DNA of 64,000 nucleotides from Chlamydia pecorum E58 (GCF_000204135.1 NC_015408.1:124001-188000), one strand, 5' to 3'; positions 49,048-58,584 are shown, numbered from the stretch's first letter. Notes: generated from the letters alone by a model not told the origin. Translations and numbers: made by a program.

Positions 49048-50301
49048 TTAGTTCGTTGACATTGCATGAGGAAGGTCTAGCCAGTGTCCCATGCGTTCTT
49101 TCTTTGTTCTTAGATATTGCTGATTTTCTGCAAACACCCGCACAGGAAGTGCGATTCTTTCTACTATCTGCAATCCAAAACCTTGAAGACCATAATATTT
49201 TTGAGGATTATGTGTTATCAATTTTATTGTTGAAAGCCCAAGATCCACAAGAATCTGCGCACCGATGCCATATTCCCGGGAATCTACAGGAAAGCCCATT
49301 TCTAAATTCGCATCTACCGTATCATAACCATGATCTTGTAGAGCATATGCTTGGACTTTATGACCTAAGCCAATGCCTCGTCCTTCTTGTCCTCGCAAGT
49401 ACACAACTACGCCCTGTCCATGCTGTGCAATATACTCCATGGCTGTTTTAAGCTGCTCACCACAGTCGCAACGTGTAGAACAGAGGATATCCCCAGTAAT
49501 ACACTCGGAATGCACACGAACTAAAACATTTTCTTCCCCATGCACTTCCCCACGAACTAATGCAAGATGTTGCATCCCGTCTAACAAAGACTCATAGACG
49601 TGCACCACAAACTCCCCATATACAGTTGGCAGCCGCGCAGAAGAGATTCTTTTTACTAACCTCTCTGAAAGCATCCTATACGCCACAAGATCTGCGACAG
49701 AAATGACTGAAATCCCATGTTTCTTTGCAAACTCCATAATCTGGGGAGGGCGCATCATAGAGTAATCTTCATTTACTAGCTCTGCAAGAACCCCACAAAG
49801 CTCTAAGCCCGCCAAACGCATTAAATCCACAGTAGATTCCGTATGCGCAGCACGCTTCAATACACCTCCAGGAGAACTGGCTAAAGGGAAAAAATGCCCA
49901 GGGCTAACAAAATCTTCGGGACGACTCTTCGGATCTGCAAGAAGCTGCACAACCCTTGTCCTATCTGCTGCAGACACTCCTGTAGTCACCCCCTCTGCAG
50001 CATCTATGGAAACCATAAATGGCGTGCGAAAACGACAACTGTTTTTTTGAATCATAGGGGAGAGCTTAAGTTGTTCGAGTCTCTTTAGCTCCAAGGCAGC
50101 ACAAACAATCCCTGTTGTGTGCTGGAGAAGAAAGGTCATTTTTTCAAGAGTTATTTTTTCTCCTGCAAGAACAAGGTCTCCCTCATTCTCTCTAGAGGCC
50201 TCATCAATAACAATAACGAACTTCCCCTCTTGGAGGTCTTTCACAGCTTGTTCTATAGATGCGAAACCTGAAATGAGATCGTTTTCTTCAGCTTCTACCA
50301 C
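49048..50301 (-). CDS. ribBA: Bifunctional DHBP synthase / GTP cyclohydrolase II
   Basis: A 417-residue fusion. The N-terminal half (to about 205) makes 3,4-dihydroxy-2-butanone 4-phosphate from ribulose 5-phosphate: [11 protein letters not shown] and H-F-F-P-L near the middle. The C-terminal half opens the GTP ring: [10 protein letters not shown], then S-T-R-C-D-C-G for the zinc cysteines, and [10 protein letters not shown]. Start codon is GTG. It ends 14 bases before ribH and lies 76 bases after ribD. Confidence 0.95.
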   Translation of the reverse strand: MVEAEENDLISGFASIEQAVKDLQEGKFVIVIDEASRENEGDLVLAGEKITLEKMTFLLQHTTGIVCAALELKRLEQLKLSPMIQKNSCRFRTPFMVSIDAAEGVTTGVSAADRTRVVQLLADPKSRPEDFVSPGHFFPLASSPGGVLKRAAHTESTVDLMRLAGLELCGVLAELVNEDYSMMRPPQIMEFAKKHGISVISVADLVAYRMLSERLVKRISSARLPTVYGEFVVHVYESLLDGMQHLALVRGEVHGEENVLVRVHSECITGDILCSTRCDCGEQLKTAMEYIAQHGQGVVVYLRGQEGRGIGLGHKVQAYALQDHGYDTVDANLEMGFPVDSREYGIGAQILVDLGLSTIKLITHNPQKYYGLQGFGLQIVERIALPVRVFAENQQYLRTKKERMGHWLDLPHAMSTN

Positions 50302-50377
50302 GAGAATCCTTCTCTTAAAAGCAATTATTTTACCTAAGAATGCTAATCCAAACCCTCTTTCCCTTCAATCTCTTATC

Positions 50378-51496
50378 CTATCCTTGCTTCTTAAGAGGAA
50401 TCTCCCAAAAAACTTTTAAAGAATTCCCTACAAAATCAGCACTTAATGGGAGAACAGCTTGGGCCGTATGTAGGCAATCCCCCAGCTCTTTAAACAGTGG
50501 TTTCTTCTGATCTCCAAGGATTTTCGGGCCATAATATAAAATGATAGCGTTGGCCAGATGGTGTTTTAAAAATTCCGTATGCACAGTTGCGCCTCCTTCT
50601 ACGAGAACTTGAAGGAAATGTTTATTCGCCAGCAAACGCATGACTTCGTGAAGGTCTACTCCAGAGGAGGAAGCTTTTACACAAGCAATCTCTACACCTA
50701 AAGCTTCTAAATATTGGAGGTGTTGCGAAGGACAGCGCTTTGTAGTCACATAAAGAACTTCCCCACCGAGATGAAATACCTGAGACTCCTTAGGGACTCT
50801 TCCTGAGCTATCTAAAACTATACGGAGAGGCTGTCTTGCATAGAGCTCTCCTGAAGCACGACGAGCAGTAAGTTTAGGGTTATCTGCAATTACAGTCCCT
50901 GCTCCTACAATAACCGCTTGAGAACAGGCACGAATAAATCCTACATCATGACGAGCTTCTGGGCAGGTGATCCATTGTGATTGGGAATTTCTATCTGCTA
51001 CCTGTCCATCTATACTTGCGGCACTTTTCAACACGACCCAGGGGGAGCAAGAACTCCTTTGATAGAGATAGGGCTGCAAAGATTTTCTTGCGCGAGCTTC
51101 TTCTAGCCCAACATGTACGCGAATTCCTACGTTTTTTAAGCTTTCAATACCTTTCCCAGAAACGCGACAGTCGGGATCTTTCAAAGCAATGAACACTTCA
51201 GCAACACGATGTTTTATAAGGAGATCCGTACAGGGAGGCTGTTTCCCATAGTGAGAGCAAGGCTCTAAGGAAAGGTATACCTGGGCTCCTTCTAAACTCA
51301 CATGTGCTTTACGGATTGCGATTTCTTCTGCATGGGGCCCTCCAGGATATTCATGATATCCCTCGCTCAAAATTTTTCCATTCTTAACAAGAACACATCC
51401 CACCCAAGGGTTGGGAGGGGTGGTGATTCTTCCGCGCTCTCCAATTTCTATAGCACGACGCATAAAAAGTTGTTGTTGCTCGGAAAAATCTTCCAT
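50378..51496 (-). CDS. ribD: Riboflavin deaminase-reductase RibD
   Basis: A 372-residue two-domain enzyme. The N-terminal zinc deaminase has P-H-A-E-E (about residues 49-53) and P-C-S-H-Y-G-K-Q-P-P-C near 78; the C-terminal part is an NADPH reductase with V-E-G-G-A-T-V-H. Together they turn the product of GTP cyclohydrolase II into the ribityl pyrimidine. The start is only 36 bases from the divergent serS start, so the two promoters must overlap. Confidence 0.94.
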   Translation of the reverse strand: MEDFSEQQQLFMRRAIEIGERGRITTPPNPWVGCVLVKNGKILSEGYHEYPGGPHAEEIAIRKAHVSLEGAQVYLSLEPCSHYGKQPPCTDLLIKHRVAEVFIALKDPDCRVSGKGIESLKNVGIRVHVGLEEARARKSLQPYLYQRSSCSPWVVLKSAASIDGQVADRNSQSQWITCPEARHDVGFIRACSQAVIVGAGTVIADNPKLTARRASGELYARQPLRIVLDSSGRVPKESQVFHLGGEVLYVTTKRCPSQHLQYLEALGVEIACVKASSSGVDLHEVMRLLANKHFLQVLVEGGATVHTEFLKHHLANAIILYYGPKILGDQKKPLFKELGDCLHTAQAVLPLSADFVGNSLKVFWEIPLKKQG

Positions 51497-51532
51497 ATAC
51501 TCTACAAAACTTAGATAACTTAAGAGCTAAGC

Positions 51533-52807
51533 ATGTTGGATATAAAGATTATACGCAAGGAACCTGAGAAAAGTGAGCTGCGGCTTCGGAGGAAAGATTC
51601 TAATATCTCTTTACAGCCTATCCTTACTTTGGACAAAACTGTCCGTGAGTTGAAAACACAAGCAGAAGCGTTGCAAGCCCGTAGGCGTGCGCTTTCTGAA
51701 GAGATCCGAAAATTAAAAGCACAAGGGGAAGATGCTCAAGCACATATTCAAGAAGCCTCCAAAGTTGCTTCTCAGCAGAAGGATTTAGAGGAACGGCTCC
51801 AAGAAAACGAAGCTCTCCTTCACGACGAGATGTCCCGACTTCCTAACTATCCTGCTGAGGACGTCCCCGATGCTCCAGATAAATCTGGGAACCGCGTTAT
51901 TAAAAGTTTCGGCACACCAAGAGAATTTTCCTTTCCTCCTAAGAACCACCTAGAACTCAATAAAGCACTAGACATCTTGGATTTCAAATCCCCGGCAAAA
52001 ACTACCGGTTCAGGATGGCCTGCATATAAAAACTTTGGAGTACTTTTAGAGTGGGCTTTACTAACCTATCTTCTCCAAAAGCAACGTGCCCATGGCTTTG
52101 AGCTCTGGCTTCCTCCTCTCTTAGTAAAAAAAGAGATTTTATACGGCTCTGGGCAAATCCCAAAGTTTGATGGGCAGTATTACCGCGTAGAGGATGGAGA
52201 CCACCACCTCTATCTTATTCCTACAGCAGAAGTTGTCCTGAATGGGTTTCACTCTCAAGAGCTTCTCAATGAAAAAGATCTCCCCTTATATTACGCTGCA
52301 TGTACCCCGTGTTTCCGCAGAGAAGCTGGAGCTGCGGGGTCTCAAGAACGCGGCCTCGTTCGGGTACATCAGTTCCATAAAGTCGAGATGTTCGCGTTTA
52401 CTACCCCTGATCAGGAGGATTCTGCTTATACTAAAATGCTCGACATTGTTGAGGAGATCCTTATCGAACTGGAGCTTCCCTATCGCTTATCTCTTCTTTC
52501 CACGGGAGATATGTCTTTCACAGCTTCAAAAACTATCGATGCAGAAGTATGGCTCCCTGGGCAAAATGCATTTTATGAGGTCTCTTCGATTTCAAAATGC
52601 TCTGATTTCCAATCCCGACGTTCAGGGACACGCTACAAAGATGCTCAAGGGAAGATGCATTTTGTCCATACCCTAAACGGCTCTGGATTAGCAACACCGC
52701 GTTTGCTTGTGGCAATTTTAGAAAATAACCAGCAGGAAGATGGTTCTGTAGTGATCCCAAAAGTTCTCCGAGCCTATTTAGGGAACCAAGAAAAGCTAGA
52801 ACCTTAG
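51533..52807 (+). CDS. serS: Seryl-tRNA synthetase
   Basis: A 424-residue class II enzyme. Residues 1 to about 105 form the antiparallel coiled-coil arm that grips the long variable arm of tRNA-Ser (T-L-D-K-T-V-R-E-L-K...). The catalytic core includes P-T-A-E-V near 232, motif 2 F-R-R-E-A-G-A-A-G near 262 and motif 3 with L-N-G-S-G-L-A-T-P-R near 386. Normal length. It is divergent from ribD. Confidence 0.96.
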   Translation: MLDIKIIRKEPEKSELRLRRKDSNISLQPILTLDKTVRELKTQAEALQARRRALSEEIRKLKAQGEDAQAHIQEASKVASQQKDLEERLQENEALLHDEMSRLPNYPAEDVPDAPDKSGNRVIKSFGTPREFSFPPKNHLELNKALDILDFKSPAKTTGSGWPAYKNFGVLLEWALLTYLLQKQRAHGFELWLPPLLVKKEILYGSGQIPKFDGQYYRVEDGDHHLYLIPTAEVVLNGFHSQELLNEKDLPLYYAACTPCFRREAGAAGSQERGLVRVHQFHKVEMFAFTTPDQEDSAYTKMLDIVEEILIELELPYRLSLLSTGDMSFTASKTIDAEVWLPGQNAFYEVSSISKCSDFQSRRSGTRYKDAQGKMHFVHTLNGSGLATPRLLVAILENNQQEDGSVVIPKVLRAYLGNQEKLEP

Positions 52808-52847
52808 ATTAGGATCAACGTTGCAAATATGCATCTATCTGGGCATA

Positions 52848-52853
52848 TATAAT
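52848..52853 (+). promoter_or_regulatory. Candidate -10 for the VIT-like gene
   Basis: A perfect TATAAT 36 bases before ATG 52890. The -35 position (17 bases up) is poor. Its place inside the longer upstream frame supports the 52890 start. Confidence 0.35.
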
Positions 52854-52889
52854 AAGAGTAAAGTTTTTATTTCAGGGATATTTTCAACG

Positions 52890-53630
52890 ATGACGTCTCA
52901 AAATCACTTTTATTCCCGTACACCAGAACAACATGTTCGCATGGTTAGAGATAAACATGGCGTATGTAAGGGAGAGCCCTATACCACCTCTAAGGGGCTT
53001 TTTTACCACTTAGCAGGAGATGCTCTATCCTCTGGAGTATTTTTATTTTTCATCCGCACCTTATTTTTCCTTACCCCTTTAGCTCATAGCTTTCAAACCA
53101 AACTCCTCATCTCACTAGGAATAGGCTGGGCCTTTTATCAAGGGGCATTCAAAGCGAAGGAAGCTTGGTCCTATATGGAGCTTTCTCATCGCTCTATGTT
53201 TCAGGAAAAAGAGGAGATAGAACGCCACTTTGATCAGGAGAAGGAAGAGCTTCGCGTGATCTTTTCAAACCAAGGGTTTAAAGGGCCTCTCCTTGAGGAT
53301 ATGATAGAGTATGTTTGCTCAGATACCACCCTACTGTTAGACATCATGATCCGTGAAGAGCTCCATATCTGCAAAGAAGCTTTCCCACACCCTCTAACCC
53401 AAGGAGGTGTACGCATGTTAGGGAACCTTTTAGGCCTCATGCTCTTTCTGCCCTTTACACTATGTGCTAGCTATTCCCTCGCAGGGTTCTTCTCTACTCT
53501 CCTCATTGTTGTGCTTTCTATTTTTAAAGCAAAAATTTTAGAGAATAGTGCAATCGTAGATTCTGTATGGAGTGCGGGGATCTTCCTTACAGCTATCAGC
53601 ATTATCTGTTCTTTTATAAAGTTTTTATAG
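52890..53630 (+). CDS. VIT1/CCC1-like membrane protein (probable Fe/Mn transporter)
   Basis: A 246-residue protein usually called hypothetical (CT728 place). The layout matches VIT1/CCC1 iron and manganese transporters: five membrane segments at about 44-65, 71-90, 175-195, 197-216 and 225-243, with a charged helical domain between segments two and three. D44 in G-D-A-L-S-S-G lies where VIT1 has its channel aspartate. The middle domain (residues 104-160) reads E-K-E-E-I-E-R-H-F-D-Q-E-K-E-E-L-R-V-I-F...G, then D-I-M-I-R-E-E-L, closely like the E-rich metal-binding helices of VIT proteins. The frame extends to a TTG at 52821, but the ATG at 52890 follows a TATAAT. It is 13 bases before the metal ATPase. 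Confidence 0.65.
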   Translation: MTSQNHFYSRTPEQHVRMVRDKHGVCKGEPYTTSKGLFYHLAGDALSSGVFLFFIRTLFFLTPLAHSFQTKLLISLGIGWAFYQGAFKAKEAWSYMELSHRSMFQEKEEIERHFDQEKEELRVIFSNQGFKGPLLEDMIEYVCSDTTLLLDIMIREELHICKEAFPHPLTQGGVRMLGNLLGLMLFLPFTLCASYSLAGFFSTLLIVVLSIFKAKILENSAIVDSVWSAGIFLTAISIICSFIKFL

Positions 53631-53643
53631 ACAGGAGGTTATC

Positions 53644-55617
53644 GTGTTTTCTCGAATATTCTCGACACCGTTTTCTGCCAAAATTTTAACAAATTTTTTT
53701 GAATCTGGGATGTCAGAAGATACGAGCCCTATGCTTTCTGCTGAAAGTCGTAAACTTAGCCGCAATCTTACTTTAAAATCTTCCTATGTATCCTTAGTAA
53801 CTTACATGGTTGCGTTATTATGCTATTGGTTTCACGCTGAGAATGTCTCGCATTTATTTACTGTGTTGACGTTCTTTTTTGCTGGTACGCCTGCATTGAT
53901 TAAGTCTTTGGAAAACATCTATCATAAAACTATAAATATTGACATTTTGATGACGTCAGCAGCATTTGGCTCTATCTTTATTGGTGGAGCTTTAGAAGGA
54001 GCCTTGCTTCTGGTGTTGTTTGCAATTTCTGAAGCTTTAGGGCAGATGGTTTCAGGGAAAGCAAAGAGCTCTTTAGCATCATTAAAGCAGCTTGCCCCCA
54101 CAACAGGATGGGTACTGTTAGAAAATGGTCATCTTCAGCAAAAGCCAATAGATAAAATCTGTGTAGGAGATATTCTCCGAATCAAAAGTGGAGAAGTCGT
54201 CCCTTTAGATGGAGAGATCATCCATGGTTCCTCATCTGTAAATCTTATGCACCTTACGGGAGAAAAGGTCCCCAAGTCATGCCAGATAGGTTCGATCATT
54301 CCTGCTGGAGCGCATAATCTTGAGGGGAGCTTTGACCTTAGGGTTTTACGTATCGGTGCGGACTCCACAATTGCACATATTATTAATTTAGTCATCCAAG
54401 CGCAAAACTCTAAGCCTGCCTTGCAACAACGCTTAGACAAATACTCCTCTGCCTACGCCATTGCCATTTTCGCTATTGCCAGTGCCATTGCCATTTTTGT
54501 GCCATTATTTTCTTCTATCCCCTTTTTAGGCCCAAATAGCGCTTTTTATCGCGCGTTAGCCTTTCTCATTGCAGCATCCCCTTGTGCTCTTATCATTGCC
54601 ATCCCCATTGCATATTTAAGTGCCATAAATGCTTGTGCGAAGCATGGTGTGTTGTTAAAAGGCGGTGTGATTCTTGATCGCCTAGTATCGTGTAACTCCA
54701 TAGTGATGGATAAAACAGGGACACTAACTACTGGCACGCTCACCTGTATCCGCTGTGATATCTTTGGAGAAAAAACCCCTGAATTTTTCCCTTCGATTTT
54801 AGCTTTAGAGCAATCTTCATCGCACCCTATAGCTCAAGCAATTGTGAAATACCTTGCTGCACAGCGCATCACTCCGCGTGCTGCAGATCGCTATCTTACA
54901 GTCCCTGGGGAAGGGGTCCGAGGTTTCTTCCAAGATCAGGAAGCTTTCGTAGGGAAAACAGAAACAGCTCTACGAACCATTCCTAGGGTCTATGCTGAGG
55001 ATCTCAAACAGCGCATATTCCGAGCTAAACTTCGCGGGGAAATTTGCTCCCTAGCATATTTAGGTTCGTGTTGTGCATTATTTTACTTTAAAGATGAGCC
55101 TCGCCCTCATGCTTCGGAGATTATTTCGGAACTAAAGAGATTAGGCTATCCCGTAAGCATACTTACAGGAGATCATAAAGTCAGCGCAGAAAATATCGCC
55201 AAGATCGTTGGAATTTCTGAGGTATTTGCAAACCTCTCTCCAGAAGCAAAGTTAAATAAAGTTCGTGAGTTAGCGAAGCGGCGGCATATTTTGATGGTAG
55301 GAGATGGGATTAATGACGCTCCTGCGCTAGCTCAGGCTACGGTAGGAGTCGCTATGGGAGAAGCAGGAAGTGCTACAGCTATAGAAGCTGCGGACGTTGT
55401 GCTTTTGCATGACTCTTTAGCTTCCCTACCATGGGTGCTAAAAAAAGCTCGGCAAACAAAAAAAATCGTTTCTCAGAATTTAAGTTTAGCTCTGGCAATT
55501 ATCTTACTAGTATCTTGGCCTGCCTCTTTTGGAATCATCCCTCTATGGCTTGCGGTGATTCTTCATGAGGGCAGTACGGTGATTGTCGGGATGAATGCTT
55601 TGCGTTTACTAAAATAG
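53644..55617 (+). CDS. zntA: P1B-type metal-transporting ATPase, P1B-4-like (Fe/Co class)
   Basis: A 657-residue P-type ATPase (GTG start). Motifs: T-G-E-K (205-208, usually TGES), membrane site A-S-P-C (311-314), phosphorylation site D-K-T-G-T (356-360), S-S-H-P (392-395) and G-D-G-I-N-D-A-P. The final membrane segment carries H-E-G-S-T (641-645). SPC with HEGS/GT and no N-terminal HMA or CxxC domain is the P1B-4 pattern (B. subtilis PfeT/ZosA, mycobacterial CtpD), linked to Fe2+ or Co2+ export. Zinc exporters of the ZntA group have CPC instead. The symbol zntA is the conventional chlamydial name and is probably misleading as to metal. Adjacent to the VIT-like gene. Confidence 0.85.
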   Translation: MFSRIFSTPFSAKILTNFFESGMSEDTSPMLSAESRKLSRNLTLKSSYVSLVTYMVALLCYWFHAENVSHLFTVLTFFFAGTPALIKSLENIYHKTINIDILMTSAAFGSIFIGGALEGALLLVLFAISEALGQMVSGKAKSSLASLKQLAPTTGWVLLENGHLQQKPIDKICVGDILRIKSGEVVPLDGEIIHGSSSVNLMHLTGEKVPKSCQIGSIIPAGAHNLEGSFDLRVLRIGADSTIAHIINLVIQAQNSKPALQQRLDKYSSAYAIAIFAIASAIAIFVPLFSSIPFLGPNSAFYRALAFLIAASPCALIIAIPIAYLSAINACAKHGVLLKGGVILDRLVSCNSIVMDKTGTLTTGTLTCIRCDIFGEKTPEFFPSILALEQSSSHPIAQAIVKYLAAQRITPRAADRYLTVPGEGVRGFFQDQEAFVGKTETALRTIPRVYAEDLKQRIFRAKLRGEICSLAYLGSCCALFYFKDEPRPHASEIISELKRLGYPVSILTGDHKVSAENIAKIVGISEVFANLSPEAKLNKVRELAKRRHILMVGDGINDAPALAQATVGVAMGEAGSATAIEAADVVLLHDSLASLPWVLKKARQTKKIVSQNLSLALAIILLVSWPASFGIIPLWLAVILHEGSTVIVGMNALRLLK

Positions 55618-55618
55618 G

Positions 55619-56758
55619 TTAGTAACGGATAAACCTTCGGCTATAAATACTTTGTAGAATCCCCAAAGAAGCCATAGAGGAGATCACAGAGGAGCCTCCG
55701 TAAGAAATTAAGACCAGAGGAACTCCCGTGATAGGCAGCAGTCCACACATCATACTGATATTTATTAATATATGCATGGAAAGATACACCGTAATGCCTC
55801 CTGCAAGGAGTTTCCCGAAGTCATCCACAGCTACAGCTACGGTGCGGCAACCAAAGCAAATCAAAGAGTAGAAAAGCAGGAGCACTACGGCAAGTCCCCA
55901 TAGGCCAAACTCCTCCCCCAGAGCTGGAAATACGGAATCCGTATAACTATAGGGAAGCCATCCTCTCCCTGCAAACTCTCCGGACTTCCATCCGCGTCCT
56001 TTTAATCCTCCCAACCCTATGGAAATCAATGAGGCTCTTTGATGGTGGTTAGCGGGGCTCAGGCGGTCATATTGGTATTCTTTGATTACCTTCAAAGCAT
56101 AGGGACGGATCTTTTCATGCGAGATGATCCCAGAGAAAATCAGCAGAGAACATAACACACCACATCCTGCAATTATCGCACAAAATCTTACAAAAGGCGG
56201 GTAGATGTTTCCTAAGTAAAGGATTGCCAAAGCAACAGGGCACAATACTAATGCGGTTCCTAGATCTGGCTCTTTCAAAATCAAGAAGAAAGGAACAGCG
56301 ACGATGATACATGCAACGAACGCTGTAGTTTTTGAGGAGATCTGTGCTTTACGAGCATCTAAGGCATAGCTTAGCATAATCACAACCACGAGCTTAGCAT
56401 ATTCTGAAGGCTGTACACTAAGGCGTATGAGGGGGATCCGATACCATCTATGCACATGCTGCACTGCTGGGACAAAGAACAGCCCTACTAAACTTAGCAA
56501 CATGAGAAGGTAGAGTAGCCATGCCCACTTCTGCAATTTATGGTAATCCATATGCATGCATATAACAAAGACGATCCAGCCCAGAGTAAAGTGTTTCAAC
56601 TGCATGAGGCTTTTTGCTGACAAGGGAAACTTGGATGGAGACTCTAATGTAGATAGGGAATCCATAGAAGAGATCACGACAATACTCAAAGCCATTAAAG
56701 AAAACATGATGGCAAACAACCATAAATTCACATGGCGAAGATAGTTGTAGTGTCTCAT
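55619..56758 (-). CDS. rodA: SEDS-family elongation protein RodA
   Basis: A 379-residue polytopic protein with about ten membrane segments. It has L-S-V-Q-P-S-E-Y-A-K-L near residue 120, K-E-P-D-L-G-T-A-L, the F-P-A-L-G-E-E-F-G loop and a P-L-V-L-I-S-Y-G-G-S-S end. The S-Y-G-G-S-S end rather than S-Q-G-G-S-S supports RodA over FtsW. I start at ATG 56758; a longer frame to 56860 would overlap the divergent birA. The starts of rodA and birA are only 33 bases apart. Confidence 0.92.
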   Translation of the reverse strand: MRHYNYLRHVNLWLFAIMFSLMALSIVVISSMDSLSTLESPSKFPLSAKSLMQLKHFTLGWIVFVICMHMDYHKLQKWAWLLYLLMLLSLVGLFFVPAVQHVHRWYRIPLIRLSVQPSEYAKLVVVIMLSYALDARKAQISSKTTAFVACIIVAVPFFLILKEPDLGTALVLCPVALAILYLGNIYPPFVRFCAIIAGCGVLCSLLIFSGIISHEKIRPYALKVIKEYQYDRLSPANHHQRASLISIGLGGLKGRGWKSGEFAGRGWLPYSYTDSVFPALGEEFGLWGLAVVLLLFYSLICFGCRTVAVAVDDFGKLLAGGITVYLSMHILINISMMCGLLPITGVPLVLISYGGSSVISSMASLGILQSIYSRRFIRY

Positions 56759-56791
56759 AATGATTCTAACAGTACGTCTTAAGTCTAGGAT

Positions 56792-57367
56792 ATGAAAGTT
56801 ATTTATTACGAAGTAGCAAAAACTCCTTCTACAAATACAGAAGCAAAAAGACTCATGCACCTATGGGATCCTTATGCACTTACTGTAGTTACGACAAAAC
56901 ACCAGACCGCAGGAAAAGGAAAATTTGGGAAATCTTGGAAGAGCTCCCCTAAAGATCTCCTGGCAACATTTTGTTTTTTCCTTAAAGTTCAAGATCTTGA
57001 TCTCTCGCAGCTCTTTCGTTTAGGAACAGAAGCTGTCCTAATGCTCACCCAAGAACTCCACATAAAAGCATCTATAAAATGGCCTAACGACGTTCTCGTT
57101 CACAATAAAAAGCTCTGTGGAGTGCTCTGTGAAACCCTCCCGTCTCAAAGGCATTTAGGAGTGGCCTTAGGAATCGGGATCAATGTCAACACCCCAAAAG
57201 AAATTCTAGACGCTATTGATCAGCCTGCCATATCACTACAAGCCATACTAGGAGAAGAGGTGGATGTGGGGGGGCTTCTAGAGAAACTCACTACTCAGAT
57301 CATACAGATCTTACGTGTTCACATTGCAGATATGTTAGCGACTCAAACGGATTTCAGGAAGATCTAG
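56792..57367 (+). CDS. birA: Biotin-protein ligase BirA (catalytic domain only)
   Basis: A 191-residue enzyme that links biotin to the carrier domain of acetyl-CoA carboxylase. It has T-P-S-T-N-T-E-A, the biotin loop as T-A-G-K-G-K-F-G-K-S-W (commonly GRGRxGRxW), and K-W-P-N-D-V. It lacks the N-terminal helix-turn-helix of E. coli BirA, so it is not a repressor, and the C-terminal domain is short. Its end overlaps the convergent gene by 33 bases. Confidence 0.88.
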   Translation: MKVIYYEVAKTPSTNTEAKRLMHLWDPYALTVVTTKHQTAGKGKFGKSWKSSPKDLLATFCFFLKVQDLDLSQLFRLGTEAVLMLTQELHIKASIKWPNDVLVHNKKLCGVLCETLPSQRHLGVALGIGINVNTPKEILDAIDQPAISLQAILGEEVDVGGLLEKLTTQIIQILRVHIADMLATQTDFRKI

Positions 57368-57862
57368 GAAACGAAAGAGGTGTTGCGCACACCATAAAGA
57401 CCCTTGACGTCGCAACTTTAAGTACTTCTCTACGGCTTGTTCATATGCCGCTATTTCAAATGAAAAAAGATTCTCTCTAGCCCAGAAATTCTCTATCCAT
57501 AGCAACGCTTGCCGTTGATTTTCACAAGAATCTAGAGAGTCTAACAATTCTGCTAGAAATTGCGGCAAAGACTCTTCCATCTCTCGAAAAGCAAAAAGAA
57601 TCGTATAGCCATTACGAAGAAATTTCCTCCAGGGAATGCTACTATGCTCTGACAAAAAAGCTATTTCCTTCTCTATCTTACTAGCATCTTGTTGTAACAG
57701 CTGTGCTAAGGAAACCAAAGCCTGACGTTTTGCAAGAGCATGGTTAGCAAGGACTTTCCATGCGAGAGAAACATTGCTTATAGCGTAATACAACTGCAGA
57801 TAAGATCCTAATAGGGCCCCACACAGCACACCAAAAACCACTACAAAGATTACGTTTCCCAT
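57335..57862 (-). CDS. Single-pass membrane protein, function unknown
   Basis: A 175-residue protein with one N-terminal membrane segment (about residues 4-24, G-N-V-I-F-V-V-V-F-G) and a helical, charged remainder rich in Q, E and L. No domain recognised. It is 17 bases downstream of the pseudouridine synthase and matches CT724 by place. Overlaps the convergent birA end. Confidence 0.65.
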   Translation of the reverse strand: MGNVIFVVVFGVLCGALLGSYLQLYYAISNVSLAWKVLANHALAKRQALVSLAQLLQQDASKIEKEIAFLSEHSSIPWRKFLRNGYTILFAFREMEESLPQFLAELLDSLDSCENQRQALLWIENFWARENLFSFEIAAYEQAVEKYLKLRRQGSLWCAQHLFRFLDLPEIRLSR

Positions 57863-57879
57863 AGCTAGAGATGTTTTAG

Positions 57880-58584
57880 TTAAAGTGTATGATAGGTCAG
57901 GATTTCAGCATCAGTGAGCTCACGATATTCCCCATAACGCAACCCACCTAAAACAAGGCTCCCAATACGAATCCGCTTCAGTTCTAAAATCTGTAACCCC
58001 GCAGCCTCTGCAAACAAACGGATTTCGTGTTTTTTCCCTTCATTGACAACAATCTTTATCGTTCCTCTACGAACTTTAGATACAGCCACAGGACGAACAC
58101 GCTTCCCATCAATCATCGTGCCCTGCATCAAGGAGTTCAAATCTTTTTCTATTACGTCGCGATTAACTTTTAGTAAATACTCTTTGGTAATCCCATAAGA
58201 AGGATGTATAATTTTATTTGCAAAATCCCCATCATTCGTAACTAAAATCAATCCCGAGGTTTCCTTATCCAAGCGTCCCACAGTAAACACCCGATAGGGA
58301 AGATGGGAGAACAAATCAATCACAAGCTTGGTTCCCGGGAACTTCCTCTCAGAGGTGCAAACAAAACCCAAAGGCTTATGCACCATAAAATAGACCTTTT
58401 TCGTGCTTGCAATAGGTTTCCCTCGCACTAAAACCCGATCATGTTGGTCATCAACCTGAACAAAAGGCCCCTGAGCTACACGTCCATTTATTGTAACCTC
58501 TCCAGCGAAAATAATTTCATCACATTTCCTACGAGAGGCAATGCCAGCAGCAGATAAAAACTTATTTAAGCGCACTTTTGTCAT
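57880..58584 (-). CDS. rluB: rRNA pseudouridine synthase, RluB/RsuA family
   Basis: A 234-residue protein with an N-terminal S4 RNA-binding domain (R-L-N-K-F-L-S-A-A-G-I-A-S-R-R-K-C-D-E) and the catalytic motif G-R-L-D-K-E-T-S-G-L-I-L-V-T-N-D-G near residue 103, with D as the nucleophile. It isomerises one uridine in large or small subunit rRNA; target not decidable here. Confidence 0.9.
   Translation of the reverse strand: MTKVRLNKFLSAAGIASRRKCDEIIFAGEVTINGRVAQGPFVQVDDQHDRVLVRGKPIASTKKVYFMVHKPLGFVCTSERKFPGTKLVIDLFSHLPYRVFTVGRLDKETSGLILVTNDGDFANKIIHPSYGITKEYLLKVNRDVIEKDLNSLMQGTMIDGKRVRPVAVSKVRRGTIKIVVNEGKKHEIRLFAEAAGLQILELKRIRIGSLVLGGLRYGEYRELTDAEILTYHTL

Noticed and set aside
52821-52889. 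Extended N terminus of the VIT-like protein from a TTG
   Set aside because: A TATAAT lies within this stretch and the added residues look like leader translation, not protein.
56759-56860. Extended RodA start
   Set aside because: It would cover the divergent birA start and adds a Cys-rich stretch unlike RodA proteins.
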